Source: Azolla caroliniana
Taxonomy: Eukaryota > Polypodiophyta
Length of the DNA stretch: 64,000 bases
Assembly (NCBI GenBank): GCA_043228905.1
Contig: JBHGNT010000011.1
Location: 19,158,001-19,222,000 of the forward strand
Direction: 5' to 3'
Below, piece after piece: positions 24,501 to 35,022 of this stretch. A program made the position numbers and the translations under genes. A model generated the notes under the pieces. The model was not told where the DNA came from. It saw only the letters and a program-made list of their open reading frames with translations, and did no database searches. Every line of letters begins with the position of its first letter. Positions within the stretch are counted from its first letter, which is position 1.

Positions 24501-26139
24501 TAAGAAATGAGGATGAACAAAAAGAAAAACAACACACAGAAAAGTCCCAAAACCATATAGTTAACCAGAAATATTGTTTCATCAATCAGAATTAAAACTC
24601 GCGAAAATTTAGAATGGCAATAAGGAACCAATAGCCTACAAGCTCCACACGACACAGATAGCCATGAGTATTGTCTTATCATTTAGAATGAAGATATACA
24701 TTCATAAGGAATAGATGAACAGTAGGGAAACAATAGGCTACATGGCCCAATTCAGTCAGGAAACCAGAATTATATCCAATTCAAAATAAAAAAAGGAATC
24801 CAGGCAACTAGCTAGACTTACAGGTGTATGAAAAAGTATGACTGTGTATAGTATAATCAAAGATTATAGATGATCAACAAAATGGAGACTGAAGCTGGGA
24901 AAACTGCCATACAACCTGTGGATCATACTAAGACAAAACTAATTGATTTCAAAAAGCATTGTATACTCTGCCATTGAATAACTCATGGATTAGACAGATC
25001 TTTAAAATGTAACTTATAGCTTGAGCAATAATGTCGGGCATATCATTACAGCTATACTATCAATGGATGCATATACCCCCCATGATCACTCACTCGTCAG
25101 AAACGAGCCGTCAGACTTTAAAGGGATATAGTCCAAAGTTTTTATCTGCTTGACTGCTTTCCAGTGGATCATTTATACACATTTAAGCAATATCAATATC
25201 AAGATGGTTAACACCTTATTCAATATTAATTGAAGAAATCTGGCAAAACAAAGCTTGTTTCTATATTTACTATTTCGGTATAGTAGTAATATATTAGTTC
25301 TATGATTGAACTAGCAATTCTACTGCTTATTGAAACTGGAAAGAAAAAAAACCTTTGCAGATGATGTTGCTTGTGAGGCAAAGCTTCGATGTGACGCCAC
25401 TGTAGATGAGACCTGTCAAGAGAAGAATCTTGTTTATGTACTGAAAATTTATTCTCTCAAAGATTGGAAGGGCGTTACAAATAAAAAACCTTTTATGAAC
25501 GTTCATATACCACTTCAAGTATCTATTAAGTCCAATAAATAGTGAACTTATATATCCAGCATTCAAAATAATAAGCAATCTTTTGTACAAATTTTATGCT
25601 AGATTTCGTGAATTGCTGCCAGGAACAAGATTTTTTCATGAAACGACAATTTCCCCCTGGCCCTACTTTACCACTTGTTTTTAAAGATGTAGGATGCATT
25701 AATATTATACAGAATCATTCCTAATAATATGTCCCGGAGAATTACCACTAACTATCGTCAAACCAAACATACAGGCCTGAACATTATACCAATACTATGC
25801 ACTTTTGAGTTACTAATATATTATGATGGCCAAAATGAAAAAATATCAAATTCCTGTTCAAGAGATCTAAAATCACAAATTAGAACCATAAATTACAAAG
25901 AAAACCAATTACACTGTAAAGTTCAGATGTACATTGCAGGACAATTCCATGCATAGAAGCATGATAACATGCAATGGCATCCTCACTCGCATATTCAACT
26001 ATATTTAAATACAGTATTCGTTCAATTCATGAACCAATACTTTGTGAAGACTTACACGGCTTGAGACAGTATCCAACATATCTCGTTGAATAGTTGTATG
26101 AGTAGCAAACGCCCTTTCAGATATAGATGGATTTCCCAT
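18527..26139 (-). CDS. CFAP100: CFAP100 (MIA1/FAP100)-like axonemal coiled-coil protein
   Basis: Family role: in Chlamydomonas MIA1/FAP100 with MIA2/FAP73 forms the axonemal complex that modulates inner-arm (I1) dynein; human CFAP100 is the orthologue. Coding exons, 5' to 3': 26056-26139, 25353-25412, 24362-24453, 24070-24244, 23297-23389, 23033-23149, 22392-22469, 21197-21250, 21058-21117, 20764-20917, 20556-20608, 20133-20288, 19809-20003, 19060-19230, 18527-18661. They join in frame to 558 codons, every junction is GT-AG, and there is no internal stop. Landmarks: the N-terminal family box WGKRPFVMPDDEEIF...LPVFQKTTFASRM (about 81-126); a DUF4200 coiled coil (about 169-294) starting FIAKKREIFLVQMSLDNKR and ending YKDFILSLTPKEW; further coiled coil LLEIFRGLEEKNLLLMQE; and the C-terminal box LERAHAPIPRKLGKPIMFRS. 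The human protein is of similar length. The ATG at 26139 opens the frame; upstream it is closed by a stop. Assignment is from motif memory, not a search. Confidence 0.88.
21770..21835 (-). other. Rejected exon-like patch in CFAP100 intron
   Basis: This open patch has splice-like edges but does not fit phase. DUF4200 continuity requires VQEAIKKAEYHTK (exon 21197-21250) directly after QNDEK (exon 22392-22469). It is therefore taken as intron. Confidence 0.5.
22470..22640. repeat. Imperfect duplication in CFAP100 intron
   Basis: Two related units of about 86 bases (AGCCTGACAAA...CTCTTACATTT and AGCCTGGCAAA...TTCTTACATTT) in the intron beside exon 22392-22469. The first copy starts at the splice acceptor. 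Confidence 0.6.
23580..23960. repeat. Three diverged tandem units in CFAP100 intron
   Basis: Units of about 117-138 bases share TTAGCCATTG / AGCTCCAT / ACCTGT.TATCTATAC / AAGCACCAAGCTTCT / AACCATGATTA. They are clearly related but diverged, so the duplication is old. Confidence 0.6.
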
Positions 26140-26154
26140 GTCTACAACATTTAT

Positions 26155-27504
26155 CTGGAAAATTCATGTAATAAATCACATAAAACAAGTAAAATAGTTT
26201 AACTTCATAACCTCTACTACTTACTCATATGCTTACACTTTTTATCAAACCCTTTTAGGAAAATGTTATTACTTGCATAAACCTTTGTAGGACCAAACCT
26301 GGAGTTTGAAGTTATAAAGAATATATCAAATAAAAAGAAACCCTTGAAAGAAGAGAACAAAGGGTATACAAATGCCGAATGAGTATGGTGTTAACGTACA
26401 CATAGGAAAGCACCAGGTTCGAACACAAAAGCTATAACTGCAATTTTCACCCCTAGAATATCTATGCAGCTTACATTTGTCAGTTTTTTCTTTAGAATGG
26501 GTGTCTTCCAGCCAAATTTCCCACATCAAATTATTATATGATCATAGGCTGTGTTTCTAAATATTTTTTATCTCCCTAAACTAACCAGATGAATGCCACT
26601 TTCTTTTGTTGAGAGATCATGGCCATCATCATCATCATTGTCATCATTAACATTACCGTGACCATCGTCATCCTCATCCATGTTGATGCCTTAAGACACC
26701 TAACATCTCCATTCATTTAGGTGGAGCATTGTTTTTCATGGATGCAATATAGTCACCACCATATTCGTCATCACAATTCCTATGAAATTAATACACCGTC
26801 ACTGTTGCACCATTAAAAACCTAGTAGATTAATACATTATCGCCACCACCATCCACATTCCCACTATCATCAACATCAACATCAACATTCCTGGGGCATT
26901 AATGCATTACAGGTGGAGTGTTGGCAGACATCACAAGAGCTGCTATGGAAATGGCAGCTCACAAGGAGCCTATATCAACCTGACTGGTGATGACCTTTGA
27001 ATTTTGATACTCGGTGAATAAAAAATACCCTAAATTTTCTATTAAGATAGAAGCAGTCTGATAGAACAATAATTAAGGACAGTAACAGTTTTTTTTTGCA
27101 ACCAACACTGCCTGCCATCGGTATTAGATCAACCATCAGTTTCATTACACAATCACAAAAAAGCAATCTTTTTTCGATGCATGGGGAAATGAATACGCCA
27201 TCACCATCACTGTCATCATCTCTGAAACATTAATATATTATCACCATTATCTCCATCCATCAGGTAGATTATCCCGTGTCCACTCGATAAATAAATTCAT
27301 ATGTTGAACTCGAAAATATCCCATCACACATTTACTGATCTAATGAAATGGAGAAAATGAAAATCAAAAATAAAAAAGAAGGAAATGGCAGGAATCTTTG
27401 CAGAAGTCTAATTGTAAGGTTCCTGGATGAAGGAAAAGCTGCATAGATTAACAAACACAGAGAGCGGGAGAGAGAGAGAGAGATGAAGAAAGAAATTTCC
27501 ATAC
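26155..27504 (-). other. Intron 1 of the CFAP100-like gene (5' UTR intron)
   Basis: It runs from donor G|GTATGG (exon end 27505) to acceptor CCAG at 26155. It contains imperfect CAT/CAC trinucleotide tracts (about 26620-26700, 26750-26900, 27190-27260) that explain the His/Ser-type ORFs. No alternative coding exon is seen. Confidence 0.6.
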
Positions 27505-27633
27505 CTTTTTACATTCAGAGAAGGGAGATAGATATCAACGGAGGAGGAGGAGGCGAAGGAGCAGTGTGACTGTCATCAAGCGTCCATGCGTTCAACTGTA
27601 ATCCTTCGTTGGTTTTGAAAGGGTGTTTGTTGA

Positions 27634-27677
<44 letters not shown>

Positions 27678-27870
27678 GGGGGGGAGGTTTGCAGAAATTC
27701 CAAACCCTACCCCTCAACACAGAGATTTTCAAGAATTCCAAAATCTGCCCCTCCAAAATTGCTATGTTTTGAAGGTAGTCCATTTGTGAATGTGCATGAA
27801 ACGCCAAAAAAAGAAAGAAAAGGAAGCCTTTCTGGGTACCAGAACACACGAGTTTGTAACGCAATTTATA
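27505..27870 (-). promoter_or_regulatory. Promoter and non-coding exon 1 of CFAP100-like gene
   Basis: On the - strand a TATAAATT box (plus-strand 27863-27870) would place the start near 27835. The inferred leader exon runs to 27505 and ends AAAAAG|GTATGG. It is C/T-rich on the sense strand, with a (CT)n tract at 27639-27674. The start site is inferred from TATA spacing alone. Confidence 0.45.
27639..27674. repeat. (GA)n microsatellite
   Basis: About 18 GA units on the + strand, which is (CT)n in the inferred 5' leader of the CFAP100-like gene. It generates the RERERE and SLSLSL translations. Confidence 0.95.
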
Positions 27871-28031
27871 GGAGCGAACGCTCTCTAACCGTATGGAATC
27901 TCGCACGCCGATAAAATAGTCTTTGTTAACGAGGCTTGTTGCTATTCCATTCTCGATCCCAATTCTATAGAGCAAACTATTTAGTATGCATGATTGATCA
28001 AACTGCCAATATTCGAATGACTCTCTATAAT

Positions 28032-28055
28032 GGGGGGGGGGGGGGGGGGGGGGGG
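28032..28055 (+). repeat. G24 homopolymer
   Basis: Twenty-four consecutive G in AT-rich surroundings, about 160 bases upstream of the inferred TATA box of the CFAP100-like gene. It could form G-quadruplexes. Confidence 0.9.
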
Positions 28056-28181
28056 TTAATAGGGCATGTGTTTCGTTATGAGGCCTAAGTTGCTTCCTCA
28101 TTGTGCTTTTTTTTTATCACATAATGTCTTGTTCAGAGAAAACGTTTCTAGAACAAAATTTGCTCTTGGGTGCCTAATTGA

Positions 28182-28638
28182 TTTGGTACAATTTGATCTG
28201 TTGCATGACAATGTTGGGGCGGGTATCTAGGGTTCGAGATGAGGTGGTTGATTCAAATGGACGAGAAGGATTATGTTATATGTTGCTTGTCAAGTTGGCC
28301 AAAAAATATATTTAGTTTATTTTTTGTCTAGAAAAGTTTTTGAGGCAAACATAAATGTAGATTGTTTTGGATGCACAAATAACCTCTCTTATCGTTAATA
28401 TATAAGGTTTGGTACAAATTGATCTGTTGGATGACAATGTAGGGGCGGGTATTTAGGGCTCGAGATGGGGTGGTTGATTGATTCAAATGGACGAGAAGGA
28501 TTATGTTATATGTTGCTTGTCAAGTTGGCCAAAATATATATTTGGTTTATTTTTTGTCTAGAATAGTTTTTGAGGCAAACATAAATTTAGATTATTTTGG
28601 ATGCACAAATAACCTCTCTTATCATTAATATATAAGGT
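28182..28638 (+). repeat. 226-bp tandem duplication
   Basis: Two head-to-tail units, starting TTTGGTACAA at 28182 and again at 28408, are about 95% alike through GGACGAGAAGGATTATG and ATAACCTCTCTTATC. The second ends at the target duplication of the LINE that follows. Confidence 0.9.
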
Positions 28639-28642
28639 TCTA

Positions 28643-29224
28643 GGGTTTAGGGTTGGAACATCTAAATCCACATGGTCATGGTTTTATAGTGCAGGGCGGC
28701 AGTGTATTCAAATGTGTTGGAGTGGAACCTGGTACAAACTCTAGTTTTTTTGAGGAGATATGGATGTTGGTGGCATGCTTATCGGTCTGGCACATATGAA
28801 CCAGACGATGTTTGTTTGTTTTTCAGCAACGAAAACTCCCAGGCGGCGAGGTGTTGCTAAACATTTGGTTCGAGTTGGTATCTTGGTTAAGCGGACATTA
28901 CAACTCGATTGAAGGGAACTCAGATGTAGCAGTAAGGGCTCGGTCGAAGTTTTTGCTGAAATGGGGTCGTTCTCCTATGATGGTAAATTCAGCGTCAGGG
29001 CCTAAATGGAACTACCAAGCACCGAGATGGTTGTTTCCGCCATTGACTTCCATGAATGGACAGGAGTTGTAAATATGTGGTCACCATGTACAAAGTGTTA
29101 GCGGGATACTTTTGTTGTAAATAGTAGGGTGGGGATTATGTTGTTTTGATTATGGCTGATCTTTGATGTACTTCTTTTGCTAACTAATGGGAAGTAGTGT
29201 TTTTTTTAGAAAAAATAAAAATAC
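28643..29224 (+). mobile_element. 5'-truncated LINE with 11-bp TSD
   Basis: It is flanked by ATAAGGTTCTA at 28632-28642 and 29225-29235. Inside, the + strand reads the C-terminal part of plant LINE ORF2 (RRCLFVFQQRKLPGGEVLLN, then KWNYQAPRWLFPPL) and ends CTAACTAATGGGAAG...TTAGAAAAAATAAAAA, the family's 3' tail. It is dead and much shorter than a full element. Confidence 0.75.
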
Positions 29225-29235
29225 ATAAGGTTCTA

Positions 29236-30356
29236 AGTTCTAACCTCTTCAAAGGCATTAACAGACTACAACACTTTTAGTCTTCATTATTCAAGTTCTA
29301 AGGGCTAGCCATGATGTGCTTGCGAGGTAAATCTATTGTCATCTAGTCTAGTATTATAATGCAATTGTATGTTGAGTCTTTGTTATCAACATTGTACGGA
29401 AAATGGTAAGGTTCTCGCTCTTGCTAATTTCAAGTTAATGAGCCCAACTGAGTGGTGAGCTATTCACATTATCAACTCAAGGTTATTTATATCATGTTTT
29501 CATTTCTTGTAAAATACATGACATGATGTCACATGGGTGTATTGAACTCAGAACCTTGCACTCTCCAATGATTTCACACAATGCACATACACCACATACA
29601 TATTGGAAAAAGAAATTTTGGATCCCTTGAATATCACTTAGAAAAGGAGAATATGTGACCACATTTCCTTAATGTATAAAAAATGGCAGAATGTGTTGTT
29701 GTGGAATAATGCCTTACATTTGATGACATTGCACATGATTTCCTAGAATTTGTACAACATTATATACAAGATTTCAAGTACTCCTAATTAGGACAAATCA
29801 TCGACATTGAAACTATGCATTCTATTTGATCGCCTCAACTTGAAGATCCAATGGTGGAATCCAGAAATAAGCTTGAATTTTCATTTTCAACTTACAATTC
29901 TTTCGTTTTGATCTACCATTCTAAAATCCCCTACCATAGATAGTTGGAGAGAGTGCTTTCTAACAATTGATAGGTTCCTTTGGTCATCTTTGGCCCCCAT
30001 GTGGATGCTAACATATCAATATGTTCCACATTATCACATCTCCATAAAGCTTGCTTAATTATTAAAAATCCTAAATATTCACTTTTCCATTGTTTAAAAT
30101 TTTTCATAGATAAAGATTCCGAGAAAATTCAAATGTATGTTATTATGATCTTTTTTGAAAATGTATATTTCCACTTAGCTTTGAAATACCTAGTTCTTTA
30201 TAGAGGTTCTTCTTTTTTATAAAGTTCAAGAAACATTTCCCAAACCTTGTCGATCCCCCATAATGTGTCCAATTATAGTTTATTTACATGGGAACTTGCC
30301 GCCAAGTTCATTCGATCGTTTCTCACTCAAGTCTAAGTAATCATCGATCCTCTTTG
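29236..30356. other. Intergenic, nothing recognised
   Basis: AT-rich. A weak A-box-like phrase (CCCAACTGAGTGGTGAGC, near 29440) may belong to the SINE family seen at 30773-31120, but it has no B box. No gene supported. Confidence 0.4.
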
Positions 30357-30599
30357 CTCACTCATTTGGAGGTTTGTACAAAGATCTTTGTTCCAAGAGA
30401 AAACCCTATAATTCCTTCGGTTTTTTGGGTTTGGAAAAGTTCCGATTTTCAGGAACGGGAATCTTATGACATGTTAGGAATAATCTATCAGGGTCATCCA
30501 GGTCTTAGGCATATACCAATGCCTGAAAGCCGGATCGGTTGGCCTTTGCGTAAAGACTATGTTGTACCCATTTTTTCTGATTTTTTATGGATGATCTGA
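30357..30599 (+). pseudogene. ndhJ: NUPT: nuclear fragment of plastid ndhJ
   Basis: The frame reads [20 protein letters not shown], then [18 protein letters not shown], then [13 protein letters not shown]. This is the C-terminal half of NdhJ, the plastid NDH-complex subunit related to NuoC/Nad9. The N-terminal half is absent, the usual NFYEIQDA end is replaced, and several conserved positions differ, so it is a decayed plastid-to-nucleus transfer. Mitochondrial nad9 was considered but lacks the [16 protein letters not shown] wording. Confidence 0.8.
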
Positions 30600-30772
30600 A
30601 CTTGTTTAAAATTGTGTATAATAGGCAAAGAACCAAACCATTCATTGAGGCCATTGGTTTAACTAGTTGGGATCATAGAACGTAATAAATGTGTTAGTGA
30701 AAGCATTCAAACGTTTGAAAAGGGGAAAATGCGTACTCCTTTTTTGGGGTTTTTTTTCATTTATTGTCATTA

Positions 30773-31120
30773 CAAATCAGCTCACCCTATTGGTAAGTTG
30801 TCATGGGTTCGATTCCCTATTTTCTCATCTCTCTCGTTAGTGTCATGTCATATCAAAATTTTATATTACTGAGATATTACTTTTACTTTCCCTATTATTA
30901 GAAATTAGCTCAACTTAGTGGTAAGTTGTCATGTTACTATAGCCAATGTCTTGGATTCAATTCCTAATTTTCTCATATCCTTTCGTTAATGTCATGTTAT
31001 GGCAAAATTTTATGTTAGTGTCATGTTTCTTTTTTTTCTTTATTTGTTAGTAGAAATTAGCTCACCCTAGTGGTAAGTTGTTATGCTACAATCTACTACT
31101 GCCTGTGTCATGTTTTCTTC
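30773..31120 (+). mobile_element. Three tandem tRNA-derived SINE-like copies
   Basis: Copies begin near 30773, 30901 and 31053 with AGCTCACCCTA(G/T)TGGTAAG or close variants, a good RNA polymerase III A box. Copy 1 has GGTTCGATTCC and copy 2 GGATTCAATTCC as B boxes. They share a 3' part (TTTTCTCAT...CGTTA.TGTCATG...AAAATTTTATT). The third is cut short. A related copy on the - strand is at 38630-38705. Confidence 0.65.
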
Positions 31121-34100
31121 ATATTCTCGAATATAAGTTTTATGAGTTTTTGAACGTTTGATTATAATTTATTTTATTATTATTATTTATTAATTTTAAG
31201 GAAGATACACCTTAGTATATTACTTGAAAAGTCTACATAAGAAAAACAGAAGGAGACATTTCATTTCACTTCTTTTTGTAAGATACAAAAGCTAGTACAT
31301 CGGATGATACAGATGGTGTCATATATGAACAAGTTGAACAATACTTACTATCCACTATCCAACATAAACGAAGGTATCCACATTTGATTATAATTTACAA
31401 TGACATATTTTGATTCAATCTCTATAGTTCATACTCATTTCTTTTGTAAAGTTCTAAAGTGAGGAGGATAGAGATGTCTTGATTCTTAAGAAGCATCCCA
31501 AAGGTATGCATGTGATACAATGCAAATATTTGCAACCATACTTACGTTGGTGGTTCTCAATGGATTAGAGTCTACTTATTGGGATTGAGAGTGAATCAAT
31601 ATATAATAGACCATAGTCAATCCAATCCAACTTTGAGATGATTTACCATACACGTTTGCTTGAATCATTCTCAAATGCGAATGCATGTAAGATGCGTATG
31701 GTTCATTCTATGGAACTTGGGATAACACTAAACAATGGTTGACATTTAAAGTATTATCAAGGGTTATTATGTGATGTTATGCCATGTACAAAGGATTAAA
31801 AGACATCATTTTTAATCATGGGGTATGAAACCTTAGCGATGTCTGATTTTACCGGGTGTTGACTTTAATATATAAATGGTCCATCAAGTGCTCATTGCAT
31901 TTGGTCTTTGTTCCGCTATCAAATTTGCACGAAGATTTTTAAATATCTCAAACCTACATTTTTATTTGGTAATATATATATATTCCTCATTCAATAATAA
32001 AATGCATGAATCCAATCATTACCGAATAAAAATGTAGGTTTGAGATAATATATATATATAAACAAATGCAAGTGCTATACTTAGTTAAGTGTTAAAGTTT
32101 GAAACTGAACATCCAAATATGAAGTGTTTATTATTTGATCAATTGTAAACCATACAATCTCTATATTTTATGTTCAACCTTCTCACGAAGCAAACCATTT
32201 TCTCATTTTCTTTTCAGTATGTCACGTACTCATTCACTTGTATGCAGTAACTTCATCAACTCGAAATGCATAAGGATGGATGTTAAAACTTAAAGGAGGA
32301 TGTCCAGTTTGTGAACATGTTCACATTACACATGCGATACATAAAACATGTCCCTCTCTCTCATTGGAAGATTATTCCAAGAGTCTTGTGGCTTGCCCCT
32401 AAGTTATTGGCATACATTCCTATTATGTATTCTACTATATTCATTAGAGTAGCGTAGCCAGTGGCCACCATTCGGGGAAGAGTTCCCTATATTTATTATA
32501 GTAGTTTAGCCACCACGAGAAAGTTCCCGTGTATTTATTATCATAACTATGCAAACACTTTGGGCAAATTCCACTACATTTATTATAGCATTTTAGCCAC
32601 CACTTGGGGAAGGGATTCCCAAACTTCCAAGGCCTCTCACATGGGTGAAATCACTTATTACATATGCAAACAAATCTTGAGTATGATGTTATAAAAATAT
32701 CATTTGATTCTCAAAAAGTTTTCTTGGTTTCATGGTAACAAAAGTTTTTTTTTCCTTTATGGGAGGATAAACAAATTACACAATTATATGGTCTTACAAT
32801 TCAATCATGCTCACAAGATCTAGTATATTGGGGAGAATCTAAAGGAAAACCTTCCCCTCAATGGTAGGCCTTAGACTTTAGTGGGTGGTGATTTCATGAT
32901 GCTAAAGGACAATTGTTGAGTCATGACGCCTGCATTTTAAACTAATATCTCATGGTTGTATGCCGCTCTTGGCATCATAGATGGGAACATGTTAGTCCAA
33001 GAGATGTACATAAACAAATCAATGTGTATGTACATTCCTTGATTTACACACTTTCCTATATTGAACAAAACCTTTCACATGAGATAGTTTCTTTCATGTG
33101 ACTACTATTATCATTACACATGTTCAAATTGAAGATAATTTGAGAACACGCCATTTTGATACATTTTGCCTAAGAGATGTTTCTATCACGTATTTCGATT
33201 CTAATGTTATGTTGCAAAGACGCCATAATAACCCATATGTTGGCAAATGGAGTCACTTCTAAGAAATAATGTACTAATTCTTGAGGATTCTTAATTCTCA
33301 ATCTCTCGCCAACATATTTATTATTTTAAAATGCTAAGATATCTACATGAACATATATCATAACTTTGCGGGAACAAGTACTAGTATGAACATGTAGCTA
33401 CACCTTATAATAGAACCAAAAGGATGCCATGTTATAATATAATACAACTTTTGAGGTAAAATCAAAAGTGATCCAAACTTCGTCAACAATGGAATGATGA
33501 AGGCTATATGGGATAGGTATGGGCAAGCTTAAATTAATATGCAATAAGAAAACAATAGTTGAAAAACGTCATACCCTATATACAAGTATCTCAAAAATTG
33601 AACCTTTGCAAGCTTTTTGCACATGCAATAAAAAATGGGAGAAAATATTGATAATATCTATGTGCATGGCCACTAGCATCACTACATTCGCATTAGGATA
33701 TGATTAGTAAATGGAGTAGATAGACTTATCACTTGTTTATAGAAGAACGCCTACACATATTTTATTCATGAAATATGCCAATATGTTCGAATAGCACATC
33801 TCTTTGTAACATCCATTTGGCATTGGTTCATTACATATGTGTGAGATATGCAACGGTTCTACAGTTCTTTCTGGAAAGTATGTGTTTAGGTGATTGTTGA
33901 TTTAATGTGCCAAATGATACCCCTCAAATTGCCATTGATATTGAAGTTCAACATTTTCTTGGGTTGTGAATCATCATTGACACTTTATGAATTACTTTTG
34001 TATCTAATAACGCAAAGGTAGGAACTCCTTGAAGTGCATTTGTTTTACGAGTATGTGCACATATACAACCATGTATGTATACATTCATATATCTTATCTC

Positions 34101-34590
34101 CATTCCCTTTAACTGCAAGCAAGTACAAATACAAACAACTAGATATTTATAGAAATCATAGATCTCAATGAATGTCATATCATATATGGTTGGATCTATG
34201 AAGTAAATAGTTACACTAGTAGTAGATGACATGTGAAATGGATATATAAAGCTAGCACTTACAAATGGGCGCATGGGCAATATTTATGACATATGCGTGA
34301 AGAAATACATTTTTCGCCACATGCTTTCAAGAATAAAAAAATGACGTTATAGATGACGCGTGAGATGGACCTACAAAAGTAGGAGCATGGGTTAGATTTG
34401 TGACAAATGTATGCATGGAATATATACACATGAGTTGCTAAAGAGAAGGAATTAGATTTATGCACATAAATGCATGGGGCCTAGGTTTTGGTGGAAAGGG
34501 GGAATATGAAGGACATCATGTGCTTACATGATTTTTGATGATTAGGATAAGGTTTGGAGTTCTCACATCACCAATGAGGAAGGATTTGAG
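31121..34590. other. Intergenic, AT-rich
   Basis: No gene recognised. It contains a short foldback (31945-32046) and about three degenerate units of 60-70 bases at 32440-32620 (TTTATTATAG.A.TTTAGCCACCA). The small ORFs there derive from that repeat. Confidence 0.4.
31945..32046. repeat. Foldback, 29-bp arms
   Basis: Arms 31945-31973 and 32018-32046 are inverted repeats with one mismatch (ATCTCAAACCTACATTTT...), separated by 44 AT-rich bases and flanked by (TA)n. It may be a small MITE or hairpin remnant. No target duplication can be claimed because of the TA-rich flanks. Confidence 0.7.
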
Positions 34591-34594
34591 GGGC

Positions 34595-34602
34595 TATATA
34601 AA
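34595..34602 (+). promoter_or_regulatory. TATA box of small-protein gene 1
   Basis: TATATAAA within GGGCTATATAAAGGGCACA, 266 bases upstream of the ATG at 34861. Similar CTATATRAGGGC words precede the two related genes at 53262 and 63574. Confidence 0.5.
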
Positions 34603-34860
34603 GGGCACATTAACAAACTATTTGGGGGCATAGAGCGAGGTTTGTAGGAGTGTAGTGAGGTGAGATTAAAGGAAGTCTAAGTGGAGGTTATTACAAGAGG
34701 TTGCATCCAACGGAAACTAAGAAGCAAATGGGATTTGCATTTAAGGGCTTGATTATGAGGTGTTGAGAGCTATTTTGGTCGTTAGGGGATAATAAAGTAG
34801 AATTACGAGAGGTCAAGCATTGAGAAATTAGGAGAAGTGATATTTAAGAAGGTGATTATT

Positions 34861-35022
34861 ATGGGTTTGTACAACAACAAGAACAACACATATCAAGTTT
34901 ATTTGAGACCATTGCCACGGAGGGGCCAAGTAAAGAAGACAATTGTCATGTCATTAGTGCGACAACTCTCTTCCTCTTTTAATCTCCACAAAAAAATGCA
35001 GCCTTCTTCCCCTCCAAATTAA
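34861..35022 (+). CDS. Small basic protein, PRRGxVK family, member 1
   Basis: Intron-less, 53 residues from ATG 34861 to TAA 35022. The open frame extends upstream without another ATG, so this start is chosen. The core LPRRGQVKKTIVMSLVRQLS (residues 19-38) matches ALPRRGHVKKEIATKFVRYL in the gene at 53357 and TPRRGSVKREV in the gene at 63756. The C-terminal part is Ser/Pro-rich. There is no signal peptide or membrane segment; it is strongly basic, so nuclear, cytosolic or nucleic-acid-binding roles are possible, but none is shown. I do not recognise a named domain. A TATA box lies upstream and no intron is needed. Reality as a gene rests on conservation between the three loci. Confidence 0.55.
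   Translation: MGLYNNKNNTYQVYLRPLPRRGQVKKTIVMSLVRQLSSSFNLHKKMQPSSPPN

Noticed and set aside
30357-30599. Mitochondrial nad9 transfer
   Set aside because: The [20 protein letters not shown] wording is that of plastid ndhJ, not plant nad9.
34837-35022. GTG start for the 34861 small-protein gene
   Set aside because: Nuclear plant genes rarely start at GTG, and an ATG lies 24 bases downstream in frame.
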